Assembly (NCBI GenBank): GCA_023411395.1
Contig: JAEYOV010000062.1
Coordinates: forward strand, 1-64,000
DNA from: Bacillota bacterium
GTDB taxonomy: Bacteria; Bacillota; Clostridia; Christensenellales; Aristaeellaceae
Direction of reading: 5' to 3'
Length of the DNA: 64,000 bases
Made by a program: the position numbers and the translations under genes. How positions within the stretch are numbered: position 1 is the stretch's first letter; every line of letters starts with the position of its first letter. Of this stretch, positions 56,898-64,000 are shown one piece after another. Under the pieces are notes generated by a model, which saw nothing but the letters and a program-made list of their open reading frames with translations, was not told the origin of the DNA and did not search any database.

Positions 56898-57168
56898 TCC
56901 TTTTACGGCTTTCCTTCTGCGCCTGCCGCGCCATGAGCAATTCCCTTCTCAGGCGCGTGTTTTCATCGGTGATCTTCAAAAGCTCATCTGCGATGTTCAG
57001 GGCAGCCAGAACCGCCACCATATTGGATGGCAAACGGCTGGCGGTCTCGATCTCCTGAATCTTGCGGTCCACATAGACACCTACCCGCTGCACATGCTCG
57101 GGCGGGTCGATGGACGCCAGTGTGTAATCCTTGCCTGCCACCCTAACGACGGTCTTCTTCTTTTCCAT
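56887..57168 (-). CDS. zapA: Cell division protein ZapA
   Basis: This 93-residue protein cross-links FtsZ protofilaments. The N-terminal VVRVAGKDYTLASIDPPEHVQRVGVYVDRKIQEI beta-beta-alpha segment and the C-terminal coiled coil (LLKITDENTRLRRELLMARQAQ) are typical. I use the ATG at 57168, with GGGGGAG 8 nt upstream, rather than that at 57198. It overlaps the U32 gene. Confidence 0.92.
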   Translation of the reverse strand: MEKKKTVVRVAGKDYTLASIDPPEHVQRVGVYVDRKIQEIETASRLPSNMVAVLAALNIADELLKITDENTRLRRELLMARQAQKESRKRSGT

Positions 57169-57296
57169 ATAGGCGCTCCCCCTTTTCGCATGTCTCATTA
57201 TATGCCATTTTTAGGCACTAATCAATGTTCGGGCAACGAAAAAGGCGCAGAAACAAGCCTGCTGGCCGTCGCTGCGCCCCTTAAAAGCCCTGCTTC

Positions 57297-57833
57297 CTAC
57301 AGCTGCTCAAAGGGGTAGGTCTTCCCGAAGGTCTCTACCCGAATGGATTTGATGGCCTGGGGGGTGAGCGGCTTATCCTGCCTGTCCCGGGGAGCGGAAA
57401 CGATGGCGTCGGCCTGCTCCATACCGGAAAGCACCTTGCCGAAAGCGGCATAGGCGCCGTCCAGGTGGGGCGAATCGCTGGTCATGATGAAAAACTGGGA
57501 GCCGGCGGAATCGGGCATGCTGCTCCTGGCCATGCTCAGCACACCGTATGTATGCCTGAGGTCATTGGCTACGCCGTTTTGCGAAAACTCTCCCTTGATG
57601 TGATATCCGGGCCCGCCGGTGCCGATGCCCTTGGGGCAGCCGCCCTGGATCATGAAGCCGGGAATCACCCGGTGAAAGATGAGCCCGTCGTAAAACCCGC
57701 TGTTGCAAAGGGCAATGAAATTGCCCACCGACTGTGGCGCGGTATCGGGATACAATTCTCCGCGCATTTCTCCGCCGTTTTCCAGTGTAATGACAAAAAT
57801 GGGATTCCCCGTTTGCACTTCCTGTTCGGACAC
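57297..57833 (-). CDS. Cyclophilin-type peptidyl-prolyl isomerase (catalytic part)
   Basis: This 178-residue frame contains a complete cyclophilin domain: FHRVIPGFMIQGG, the QFF segment (GSQFFIMT) and FGKVLSGMEQAD are the active-site stretches that catalyse proline cis-trans isomerisation. Translation can begin at a GTG (57833) after GGGGAG. The natural start, however, appears to be an ATG at 57956, with GGAGG upstream and a signal peptide, cut off by an in-frame TGA (see the adjoining entry). If only the short form is made, the enzyme is cytoplasmic; in its intact form it would be an exported lipoprotein foldase. Confidence 0.9.
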   Translation of the reverse strand: MSEQEVQTGNPIFVITLENGGEMRGELYPDTAPQSVGNFIALCNSGFYDGLIFHRVIPGFMIQGGCPKGIGTGGPGYHIKGEFSQNGVANDLRHTYGVLSMARSSMPDSAGSQFFIMTSDSPHLDGAYAAFGKVLSGMEQADAIVSAPRDRQDKPLTPQAIKSIRVETFGKTYPFEQL

Positions 57834-57956
57834 AATAATCTCCCCTTCCTTGTATAGGTTATTTTCCGTATTCCAGACTTCCTCCTGCGCAGCCGCGGGT
57901 CATGCGGACAGCGCGGAAAGGATGAAAGCAAACAGCCAGACAACGTTTTTTTTCAT
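57834..57956 (-). other. Signal-peptide segment of the cyclophilin gene with TGA at the lipobox Cys codon
   Basis: An ATG at 57956 with GGAGG 7 nt upstream starts MKKNVVWLFAFILSALSA, followed directly by TGA (57902-57900) and then, in frame, PAAAQEEVWN into the cyclophilin domain. LSA plus the next codon forms the lipobox pattern LSAC if the codon were TGC. Thus a single base change, or a sequencing error, or recoding, explains it. The 40 codons between the TGA and the GTG contain no other stop. Confidence 0.85.
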
Positions 57957-58016
57957 GCGTTTTCCTCCACATATGATCTATTGTATCCAATTGCTCCATA
58001 GGATGCAAGTTTTTTA

Positions 58017-59477
58017 CTATAGCCATAGCTCTTTTTTACGATTCAGCATATCTTGTAATCTTTCGATATAAACGCCCACATTGCTCACGTTGGGCGCCCG
58101 CTCAATGCGCCCTTCCCCGCCAATCGCCCGCTTGGAAATGGCTCCCGCCCCCACAGCCAGGATGCTGGTGGTTTCCTCCATGATGTCCACATTGTACAAA
58201 CATTCGTGGCCGGGCAGCGCATAGCCCACGTTTTCCTGATTGCCAGCCATGTATTTTTGCCGGTAGAGGTAGTAGGGGTGAAGCCCCATTTCCCGCGCCG
58301 CCTCCGCCCCCTGGCGCACCATGCGGGCCGTTTGATCCCCGTCGGGCAGCGGCGTTTCCCACAGTCTTAAAAGACTGGCGCGCTTTAGCGCCAGGGTGTG
58401 GACGGTAAGGCTCTCCGGCATAAGTTTACGCGCCCAGGAAAGGGTATATTCGAAATCCGAGACCGTCTCCCCCGGCAGACCCGCGATCACGTCCATATTG
58501 ACGGAATCAAAGCCCATGGCCCTGGCCAGCTCATACGCCTTGACTGTCTGCTCCGGCGTATGGTCACGGCCGATGCGCATCAAAGTCTCCGCCCGCATGG
58601 ACTGGGGATTGATGGAGATGCGGCCGACGCCTGCCTCTTTTATGGCCTGAAGCTTTTCCCGGCTGATGGAATCGGGCCGCCCGGCTTCCACAGTATATTC
58701 CCCGGCATGGGGGAAATACGCCGTCATGGCCTCCATCACCCGGTAAAAGGCGCTGTCCGGAAGCGCTGTGGGCGTGCCTCCCCCCACATATACCGCCCGG
58801 AGCGCAAGGCCCTTTTCTTTCATAAGACGGGCGGTGAACTCCATTTCCTGCACAAGCGCGCCGATATAGGGCGGCACTTCCAATCCCTTGCCCAGCTCCC
58901 CGCTCAAAAAGGAGCAGTAGGCGCAGCGGGTGCGGCAAAACGGGATGCCAATATACACATCCACCGCCGCGGGGTCAGGCGCCGGCAGCGTTAGCTGGGT
59001 GCCAACGATATCGTTAAGCAGCAACGCCTTATCCTCATGAAGATCAAAAGCGGTTCCCACCTGCCGGGCGGCCTGCAAGGGGGGTACGCCGCCCTTCATA
59101 GCCTCATAGACCAGCCGGGTGGGGCGGATGCCTGTCAGCGAACCCCAGGGGGGATGAAAGCCCGTATCCGCCTTTAAAAGCGCATACAGCGTCTGCTTGC
59201 ACAGCCGTTTGCGCAGCCGCTTGCGCAGCAGGGCGGGGTCTTGATCCCGCCGCTCAGCCTCACGGGGGATCAACGTTGATTGCCGCACAACCTTCCCCTT
59301 CAGAGAAAATGCGCAGTCCCATACCCCATCCCGTTCTATAAGCTCATGATGCAGGCTTAGATCCGCTTCCGCCTCACCGCTGTTGACCGAAAAAGCGATC
59401 TCACCGTAAAACAGGCGGATGACATCCGCCATCTCCGCGGCGAGCTCCGGCACAGGGGTAAAAAGGGCGATGTTCAT
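58017..59477 (-). CDS. hemZ: Coproporphyrinogen III oxidase-like radical SAM enzyme HemZ
   Basis: This 486-residue radical SAM protein has the cluster-binding motif GIPFCRTRCAYCSF (about 177-190), then the SAM/GGTPT region (YVGGGTPTAL) and an N-terminal extension of about 170 residues specific to HemZ. It is an oxygen-independent coproporphyrinogen dehydrogenase or a relative in haem metabolism. It overlaps the MBL hydrolase by 4 nt. Its stop is only 60 bp from the cyclophilin start region. Confidence 0.92.
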   Translation of the reverse strand: MNIALFTPVPELAAEMADVIRLFYGEIAFSVNSGEAEADLSLHHELIERDGVWDCAFSLKGKVVRQSTLIPREAERRDQDPALLRKRLRKRLCKQTLYALLKADTGFHPPWGSLTGIRPTRLVYEAMKGGVPPLQAARQVGTAFDLHEDKALLLNDIVGTQLTLPAPDPAAVDVYIGIPFCRTRCAYCSFLSGELGKGLEVPPYIGALVQEMEFTARLMKEKGLALRAVYVGGGTPTALPDSAFYRVMEAMTAYFPHAGEYTVEAGRPDSISREKLQAIKEAGVGRISINPQSMRAETLMRIGRDHTPEQTVKAYELARAMGFDSVNMDVIAGLPGETVSDFEYTLSWARKLMPESLTVHTLALKRASLLRLWETPLPDGDQTARMVRQGAEAAREMGLHPYYLYRQKYMAGNQENVGYALPGHECLYNVDIMEETTSILAVGAGAISKRAIGGEGRIERAPNVSNVGVYIERLQDMLNRKKELWL

Positions 59478-60085
59478 GAAAAGCGCTCCCGTTCCATGCC
59501 AATGGTGGTAGGATCGTCATGGCCGGGGTAGACCTCGACCTCCTTTTGCAAAAGCAGCAGCCGCTTCATGGACTGATACAGGTCATGAAAGCTTCCGCCG
59601 GGCAGGTCCGTGCGGCCGTAGCCGTGGCGGAACATGGTATCCCCGGTAAACAGCGCATCCCCCGCCTGGTAGCATACGCTGCCGGGGGTATGGCCGGGGG
59701 TGTGCAATACGGTAAAAGTAATGCCCGCGGCCATAATTGCATCTTGCTCGTTGGCGGAAAGCGGCTTGCGGGACAGGGAAAACCGCGAACCGATCAAGAC
59801 CGCCATGTTCTTTTCGGGGTCCTTCAGCATCGGCTCGTCCAGGGGATGGATATACAATTCCGAATCCTTGCCAAAAACGCCCTCCACCCCGCCGATATGG
59901 TCAAAATGGCCGTGGGTCAACAGCACCGCGGCGATCCGGCGGCTGCCGGCAGCCGCCAGGATGCGCTCCGGCTCGGCCCCCGGATCGATGAGCACACAGT
60001 CGTCCCTTCCCGCAAGAGATACGATGTAGCAGTTGGCTCGGATAGGGCCTACCGGCAATGTTTGTATCTGCAGCGTTTGTTCCAT
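59474..60085 (-). CDS. MBL-fold hydrolase (glyoxalase II-like)
   Basis: This 203-residue protein has the metal-binding THGHFDHIGG (about 56-65), a downstream His in HTPGHTPGS and Asp in FTGDTMF, and the final HGHDD-like PGHDDPTT, which together make a binuclear zinc hydrolase. Related Firmicutes proteins hydrolyse thioesters such as S-lactoylglutathione analogues. The gene belongs to the conserved relA-dtd-MBL-hemZ cluster. Confidence 0.9.
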   Translation of the reverse strand: MEQTLQIQTLPVGPIRANCYIVSLAGRDDCVLIDPGAEPERILAAAGSRRIAAVLLTHGHFDHIGGVEGVFGKDSELYIHPLDEPMLKDPEKNMAVLIGSRFSLSRKPLSANEQDAIMAAGITFTVLHTPGHTPGSVCYQAGDALFTGDTMFRHGYGRTDLPGGSFHDLYQSMKRLLLLQKEVEVYPGHDDPTTIGMERERFS

Positions 60086-60094
60086 GCAATCCCC

Positions 60095-60544
60095 TTAAAA
60101 ATTCTTACGGCTGTCCAGCAGTATCGTCACCGGGCCGTCGTTGACAAGGGACACGGCCATCTCCGCCTGAAAAACGCCTGTCTCCACAAAAAGCCCGGTT
60201 TCGCGCCAGCGGCGTACCAGCTCCTCATACATGGGGTTGGCGAAATCAGGCCGGGCCGCCTCAATAAAGCTGGGCCGCCGCCCGCCCCGTGCGTCCCCCA
60301 GCAGCGTAAACTGGCTCACCGCCAGGATGCTGCCGCCGGCATCCAGAAGGGACAGGTTCATCTTGCCTTGTTCATCCTCAAAGATACGCAGGTTGGGTAC
60401 CTTGTCGGCCATGTACTGAATGTCCTTTTCCCCATCCCCTTGGGCTACGCCCACCAGCACCATGAGGCCTTTCGAAATTTGGCCCACTGTCTGGCCGTTT
60501 ACTGTCACAGCGGCGGAGGATACCCTTTGTACAACGCAGCGCAT
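60095..60544 (-). CDS. dtd: D-aminoacyl-tRNA deacylase
   Basis: This 149-residue enzyme removes D-amino acids, and glycine from tRNA-Ala, from mischarged tRNA. The MRCVVQRVSSAAVTVNG start, SQFTLLGDARGGRRPSF and NDGPVTI motifs contain the catalytic Ser-Gln-Phe and Gly-Pro pair. Length and motifs are fully typical. It lies in the conserved relA-dtd pair of Firmicutes, but here 226 bp and a REPIN-like repeat separate it from relA. Confidence 0.96.
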   Translation of the reverse strand: MRCVVQRVSSAAVTVNGQTVGQISKGLMVLVGVAQGDGEKDIQYMADKVPNLRIFEDEQGKMNLSLLDAGGSILAVSQFTLLGDARGGRRPSFIEAARPDFANPMYEELVRRWRETGLFVETGVFQAEMAVSLVNDGPVTILLDSRKNF

Positions 60545-60613
60545 GAAGAAAAAGCCTCATTTCTTTGGTTGTGGTTTATCTGCCGTGCCGCAGGTCTGTT
60601 GCCGGAACAAAAC

Positions 60614-60733
60614 GGGCGATTCATAATCGCCCCTACTGCTGCAAAGAGTATATTGGCTTTTCTTCCGGCTCCTATAAGCCACAGCAGCGATGTCAAAAAA
60701 CAAACTGCGTCGTAGGGGCGATTATCAATCGCC
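60614..60733. repeat. REPIN-like pair: GTAGGGGCGATT...AATCGCC in inverted orientation
   Basis: Copy 1 (60614-60636, reverse orientation) has the palindrome GGGCGATT-CAT-AATCGCCC followed by CTAC. Copy 2 (60712-60733) is GTAGGGGCGATT-ATC-AATCGCC. The two face each other with about 75 bp between them. They share the GTAGGG(G)CG head with the GC-rich pair at 7626-7793, suggesting the same mobile family. They lie between dtd and relA. Confidence 0.7.
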
Positions 60734-60770
60734 TGCCTGCCACATGGTCAGCCAGCATTCGGTAGAGATA

Positions 60771-62969
60771 TTAACTCGCGCCTCTATAGACTTCCACAAT
60801 ATCGGACCGCCTTTGAAGCTGTTTGATGACCTTATCCAACTGCTGGCGGCTAACCACCTGGATCACCAGGGTGATGGTGCTGGTTTTGCTCTTGGTATTG
60901 AACTTGGCGCTGACGGCGCTGATGGGCACGTTCATTTCTCCGATGTAGGTAGCCAATTCCCCCAACAGGCCCACATGATCGTAGGCGATGATCTGGATGC
61001 CGGCGTCAAACGTCCCCGCGCTTTCTTCGGCCCAGCTAACCTCCACCATGCGCTCCTGCTCGCCTGCGCCCACATTCACGCAGTCCGCCTTGTGAATGGT
61101 TACGCCGCGACCCCTGGTGATATAGCCCACGATATCATCACCCGGTACAGGGCTGCAGCATTTGGCGAAGCGCACCAGCATCCCCGACTCGCCTTTTACA
61201 TAAATGCCGTGGGTAGGCTTACCCATTTGATGCTTTTGCAGTTCCTGGGGCGTTACATCAGGCAGCTTGGGGGCGGGCGGCGCTTCCCGAAGGCGCTGCT
61301 CCTCCATGAGCTTCATCACCACATAGGTAGAGGCCATGCCGCCGTAGCCCACCGCGCCATAGATGTCATCCAGCTCAAAGAAGCCGTACTTTTTGAGGAT
61401 GCCTTCGTAATATTCCGGCTTGGTGATGGAACTTAAAGCCACGCCGCGGCGTTTGGCCTCCTTTTCCACCATATCCTTGCCTTTTTCAACATTCTCACCC
61501 CGAAGCTCGCGCTTGAAAAATTGGCGGATCTTGGCCTTGGCCTGCTGGGTCTTGACAACCTTCAGCCAGTCCATGCTGGGCCCCTTGGAAGCGGAGGAGG
61601 TGATGATATCCACCCGGTCGCCCGTTTCCAGCGTGGTATCCAGGGGCACGATGCGGCCGTTCACCTTGGCACCCACGCAGCTATTGCCCACAGCGCTGTG
61701 GATGCGGTAGGCAAAATCCAGGGGCGTGGCGCCCTTTTGCATGTTCACCACGTCACCCTTGGGGGTGAAAAGGAAAACCTCCTCGCTGAACAGGTCGGTT
61801 TTCAGGGAGTCGATGAATTCCCGGCTGTCCCTGGTCTCGTTCTGCCAGTCCAGAATCTGGCGCAGCCAGTACAGCTTATTGTCCAGGTCCGTGGCATTTT
61901 GACTGCCTTCCTTGTAGCGCCAGTGGGCGGCGATGCCGAACTCCGCCACGCGGTGCATCTCCCAGGTGCGGATTTGAACCTCGAAGGGGAAGGGCATCTT
62001 CCGCCCGCCTACCACGGTGGTGTGCAGGCTTTGGTACATGTTGGCCTTGGGCACGGAAATATAATCCTTGAACCGGCCAGGCATCTGGTTCCAAAGGGTA
62101 TGAACGGTGCCCAGCACGGCATAGCAGTCGGGCACGGTATCCACCAGCACGCGGATGGCGATCAGGTCATAAATCTGGTCGAAGGGCCTGTTCTGCAAAA
62201 CCATCTTGCGGTAGATGCTGTACAGGTGCTTGGGCCGGCCGTCGATGTCGTAGCGGATGTGCTGCTCATCCAGCTTGGCGCTCAGCTCCGAGATTACCAG
62301 GCGGATGTTCTCCTCCCGCTCGGCCCGCTTCATGCCCACCTTTTGAACAACATCCTGGTAGCCCGCCGGATCGATATAGCGCAGGGACAAATCTTCCAAT
62401 TCCTGCTTGATGGCGAACACGCCCAGCCGGTGCGCCAAGGGAGCGTAAATATCCAGCGTTTCCCTGGCGATGGCCACCTGCCGCGCTTCCGGCTGGTAGC
62501 GCAGGGTACGCATGTTGTGCAGCCTGTCGGCCAGCTTGATGAGCACCACGCGGATGTCCTTGGACATGGCCAGGATCATCTTGCGCAGGCTTTCCGCCTG
62601 CTGCTCCTCCCGGTCGGCAAAATCCAGCTTGGAAAGTTTCGTGACGCCGTCCACGAGCCTTGCTACTTCCTCACCGAACTCCTGCTGCACCTGGGGCAGG
62701 CAAACGCTCTGGCAATCCTCCACCGTGTCGTGCAACAGCCCGGCGGCAATGGTGGGGGCGTCCATCGAAAGTTCCGTCAGGATGCTGGCTACGAAGGCCG
62801 GATGGGTAAAATACGGCTCCCCACTTTTGCGAAACTGGCCGGCGTGGGCATTTTCCGCGTATTCGTAGGCTTTTTTCACCAGGAGATAGCTGTCTCCCGG
62901 ATGGTACTTTTGCACACGCGCCAGGATCTGGTCCAAAGGCATGCATTCGCGGCTGATATAGGTATACAA
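60771..62969 (-). CDS. relA: Bifunctional (p)ppGpp synthetase/hydrolase (Rel)
   Basis: This 732-residue long-form RSH enzyme makes and degrades the stringent alarmone (p)ppGpp. The HD hydrolase domain has LHDTVEDC (about 78-85), the synthetase domain has the RVLVDTVPDCYAVLG region, and TGS (about 395-455), helical and ACT domains complete the C-terminus. The intact HDTVEDC motif indicates a bifunctional enzyme. It follows recJ by 19 nt in the standard Firmicutes order. Confidence 0.97.
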   Translation of the reverse strand: MYTYISRECMPLDQILARVQKYHPGDSYLLVKKAYEYAENAHAGQFRKSGEPYFTHPAFVASILTELSMDAPTIAAGLLHDTVEDCQSVCLPQVQQEFGEEVARLVDGVTKLSKLDFADREEQQAESLRKMILAMSKDIRVVLIKLADRLHNMRTLRYQPEARQVAIARETLDIYAPLAHRLGVFAIKQELEDLSLRYIDPAGYQDVVQKVGMKRAEREENIRLVISELSAKLDEQHIRYDIDGRPKHLYSIYRKMVLQNRPFDQIYDLIAIRVLVDTVPDCYAVLGTVHTLWNQMPGRFKDYISVPKANMYQSLHTTVVGGRKMPFPFEVQIRTWEMHRVAEFGIAAHWRYKEGSQNATDLDNKLYWLRQILDWQNETRDSREFIDSLKTDLFSEEVFLFTPKGDVVNMQKGATPLDFAYRIHSAVGNSCVGAKVNGRIVPLDTTLETGDRVDIITSSASKGPSMDWLKVVKTQQAKAKIRQFFKRELRGENVEKGKDMVEKEAKRRGVALSSITKPEYYEGILKKYGFFELDDIYGAVGYGGMASTYVVMKLMEEQRLREAPPAPKLPDVTPQELQKHQMGKPTHGIYVKGESGMLVRFAKCCSPVPGDDIVGYITRGRGVTIHKADCVNVGAGEQERMVEVSWAEESAGTFDAGIQIIAYDHVGLLGELATYIGEMNVPISAVSAKFNTKSKTSTITLVIQVVSRQQLDKVIKQLQRRSDIVEVYRGAS

Positions 62970-62988
62970 CTCCGGCCCTCCTTTCGCG

Positions 62989-64000
62989 TTAAGTGGATGC
63001 TGCCTTCAGCGCCCGCAACAGACCGCTTTCGTTGGGGCTCTTCTTTACAGCGGGAAGCATAGTCAGGGAAAAGGGTTCCTCCTGAAAAGTGAGCAGTGTC
63101 ATTTCCATCAGGATGTGCAGCCCGGCCATCAGTTGTGCCATGTTCAGGCCCGAGGCTTGCGCAAGCTGCTGCGGGTACGCACCGGGCAGGCTCCTTACCG
63201 CCATGTACAGCCGGCGCAGCGAATCGTTATCAAGCGCCAACGGTTTCAAAAATTCCGTGAGCTCCCCGCTCCGGGGAAAGACCAGCACGCTGGCCCGGGG
63301 GCAGCACTGCGCGATAAAAGACGCTTCCCCCGGTATGAGTTCGCCATCCGCCAGCACCACCGTACGCCACATATCCGTGAGCTCCGGCAGCCTGGCCGGA
63401 TAAAGCAGCGTGTGAAAGCCGCGCCTGTCGCCGATTGCGTCCGTCACCAAAAGCTTATCTCCATACGCCTGGCATATGCGCCTGGCCGTTTTCGGTGCAC
63501 GGGCCAATATGACTGTGCCCTGAACGCCTTCCAGCGCCTTTGCAAGCCGGGCTTCATCCGCAGGCAAAAATGCGGGATGAATCTTGCTGATATTCGCCGC
63601 CATACCCCGTATTTCCTGCAAAAGCGCCGCATGCGCCGCCGCCTCCCCATCCGGGATCTGCGCCCCTGCGGCAGGGCAAATGGCCTTGATGTTGCACTGC
63701 ACGGAAACGGTGCCGTTCCACTCGTTCAGCTCCGGGGAAAACAGCACGTCCGCCCGGCGGGGTATAGCCGCTGCCATCCTGCCCATTTGAAAGGCGATGG
63801 CAGAACGCAGCGTCCCATCTTGAAACAGGCTGCACTTCAAATGCGCCCCCTCCCTGCCCACGGGGCGCATGTCCTGCACCTGGCCATCATGAAGGAGGAA
63901 TACCGGCTCGGGGTTGCCAACGCCTGTGGGCTGCAAAGCCTGAAGCCTATGCACCATATCCTCCGTTACTTCGCGCAGGGAAAGCTGTAAATCGTACTCT
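62989..64000 (-). CDS. recJ: Single-stranded-DNA exonuclease RecJ, C-terminal part (runs off the right edge)
   Basis: The visible frame is open to the window's right end and carries no start; it begins inside EYDLQLSLREVTEDM. The LQALQPTGVGNPEPVFLL segment matches the conserved end of the RecJ catalytic core, followed by the OB-fold (DMRPVGREGAHLK) and a C-terminal domain of about 200 residues common in Firmicutes RecJ. The DHH nuclease residues lie outside the window. recJ next to relA is a conserved order. Confidence 0.88.
   Translation of the reverse strand, partial: EYDLQLSLREVTEDMVHRLQALQPTGVGNPEPVFLLHDGQVQDMRPVGREGAHLKCSLFQDGTLRSAIAFQMGRMAAAIPRRADVLFSPELNEWNGTVSVQCNIKAICPAAGAQIPDGEAAAHAALLQEIRGMAANISKIHPAFLPADEARLAKALEGVQGTVILARAPKTARRICQAYGDKLLVTDAIGDRRGFHTLLYPARLPELTDMWRTVVLADGELIPGEASFIAQCCPRASVLVFPRSGELTEFLKPLALDNDSLRRLYMAVRSLPGAYPQQLAQASGLNMAQLMAGLHILMEMTLLTFQEEPFSLTMLPAVKKSPNESGLLRALKAAST

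Noticed and set aside
57860..57902. Selenocysteine insertion at the cyclophilin TGA
   Set aside because: No convincing SECIS hairpin is visible directly downstream of the TGA; a point mutation or error is simpler.
1..64000. CRISPR arrays, tRNA or rRNA genes, prophage
   Set aside because: No regularly spaced repeats, cloverleaf genes or phage structural genes were seen.

Overview
The window comes from a low-copy, GC-rich (by eye well above 50%), Gram-positive, endospore-forming anaerobe of the Clostridia (Firmicutes). The evidence is spoIIR, sleB and ypeB, a T-box leader, a CtsR-type operator, the gene orders tilS-hpt-ftsH and recJ-relA-dtd-MBL-hemZ, ZapA, MutS2, VanW and YitT proteins, and LplB/YtcP-type sugar transport. 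A mannan-degrading, gut- or rumen-type lifestyle is likely. The exact genus cannot be read from the sequence.

Layout. (1) Positions 1-2750 are AT-rich and foreign-looking: a truncated open frame at the left edge, a KAP-type P-loop NTPase with its own promoter, and a 41-codon small ORF followed by a terminator. (2) Positions 2794-14350, all on the minus strand, form a mannan-utilisation locus: a strong promoter with a TTAGCTAA palindrome at the start site, then solute-binding protein, two permeases with unusual 200-residue N-terminal extensions, a free carbohydrate-binding protein, a GH26 mannanase carrying the same binding modules, then (from its own operator-bearing promoter) a LacI regulator and a GH130 phosphorylase. 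GH26 would cut mannan outside the cell, the ABC system import the oligomers and GH130 phosphorolyse them. (3) Positions 14.7-21.7 kb are housekeeping on the minus strand (RidA, VanW, PHP, FtsH, Hpt, TilS). (4) Positions 22-27.7 kb hold hsp20 under a CtsR box, a Ser/Thr kinase with a C-terminal leucine-rich-repeat domain facing an HTH protein, and two secreted proteins of unknown function. (5) Positions 28-38 kb contain YitT, a coupled pair of YdcZ transporters, ypeB/sleB (with a sigma-G-like promoter), spoIIR, ispE, a DUF1934-unknown-MBL operon and pyrG. (6) Positions 38-48.7 kb are mixed accessory genes, including an acyl-CoA ligase under a T-box riboswitch whose specifier reads as CUC (Leu), a MATE exporter, a ProB-like kinase without PUA, a peptidoglycan-binding secreted protein and a small HTH-hydrolase-DUF4180 operon. 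(7) Positions 48.7-64 kb, all minus, hold shikimate kinase, chorismate mutase, a two-component system, mutS2, a U32 peptidase-family protein, zapA, a cyclophilin, hemZ, an MBL hydrolase, dtd, relA and the C-terminal part of recJ.

The two most surprising items are the leucine-type T-box in front of an acyl-CoA ligase, which suggests leucine made from a scavenged branched-chain acid, and the cyclophilin gene whose lipobox cysteine codon has become TGA directly after an intact start and ribosome binding site. The window also carries several families of dispersed palindromic intergenic repeats (REPIN-like, MITE-like, terminator-like).
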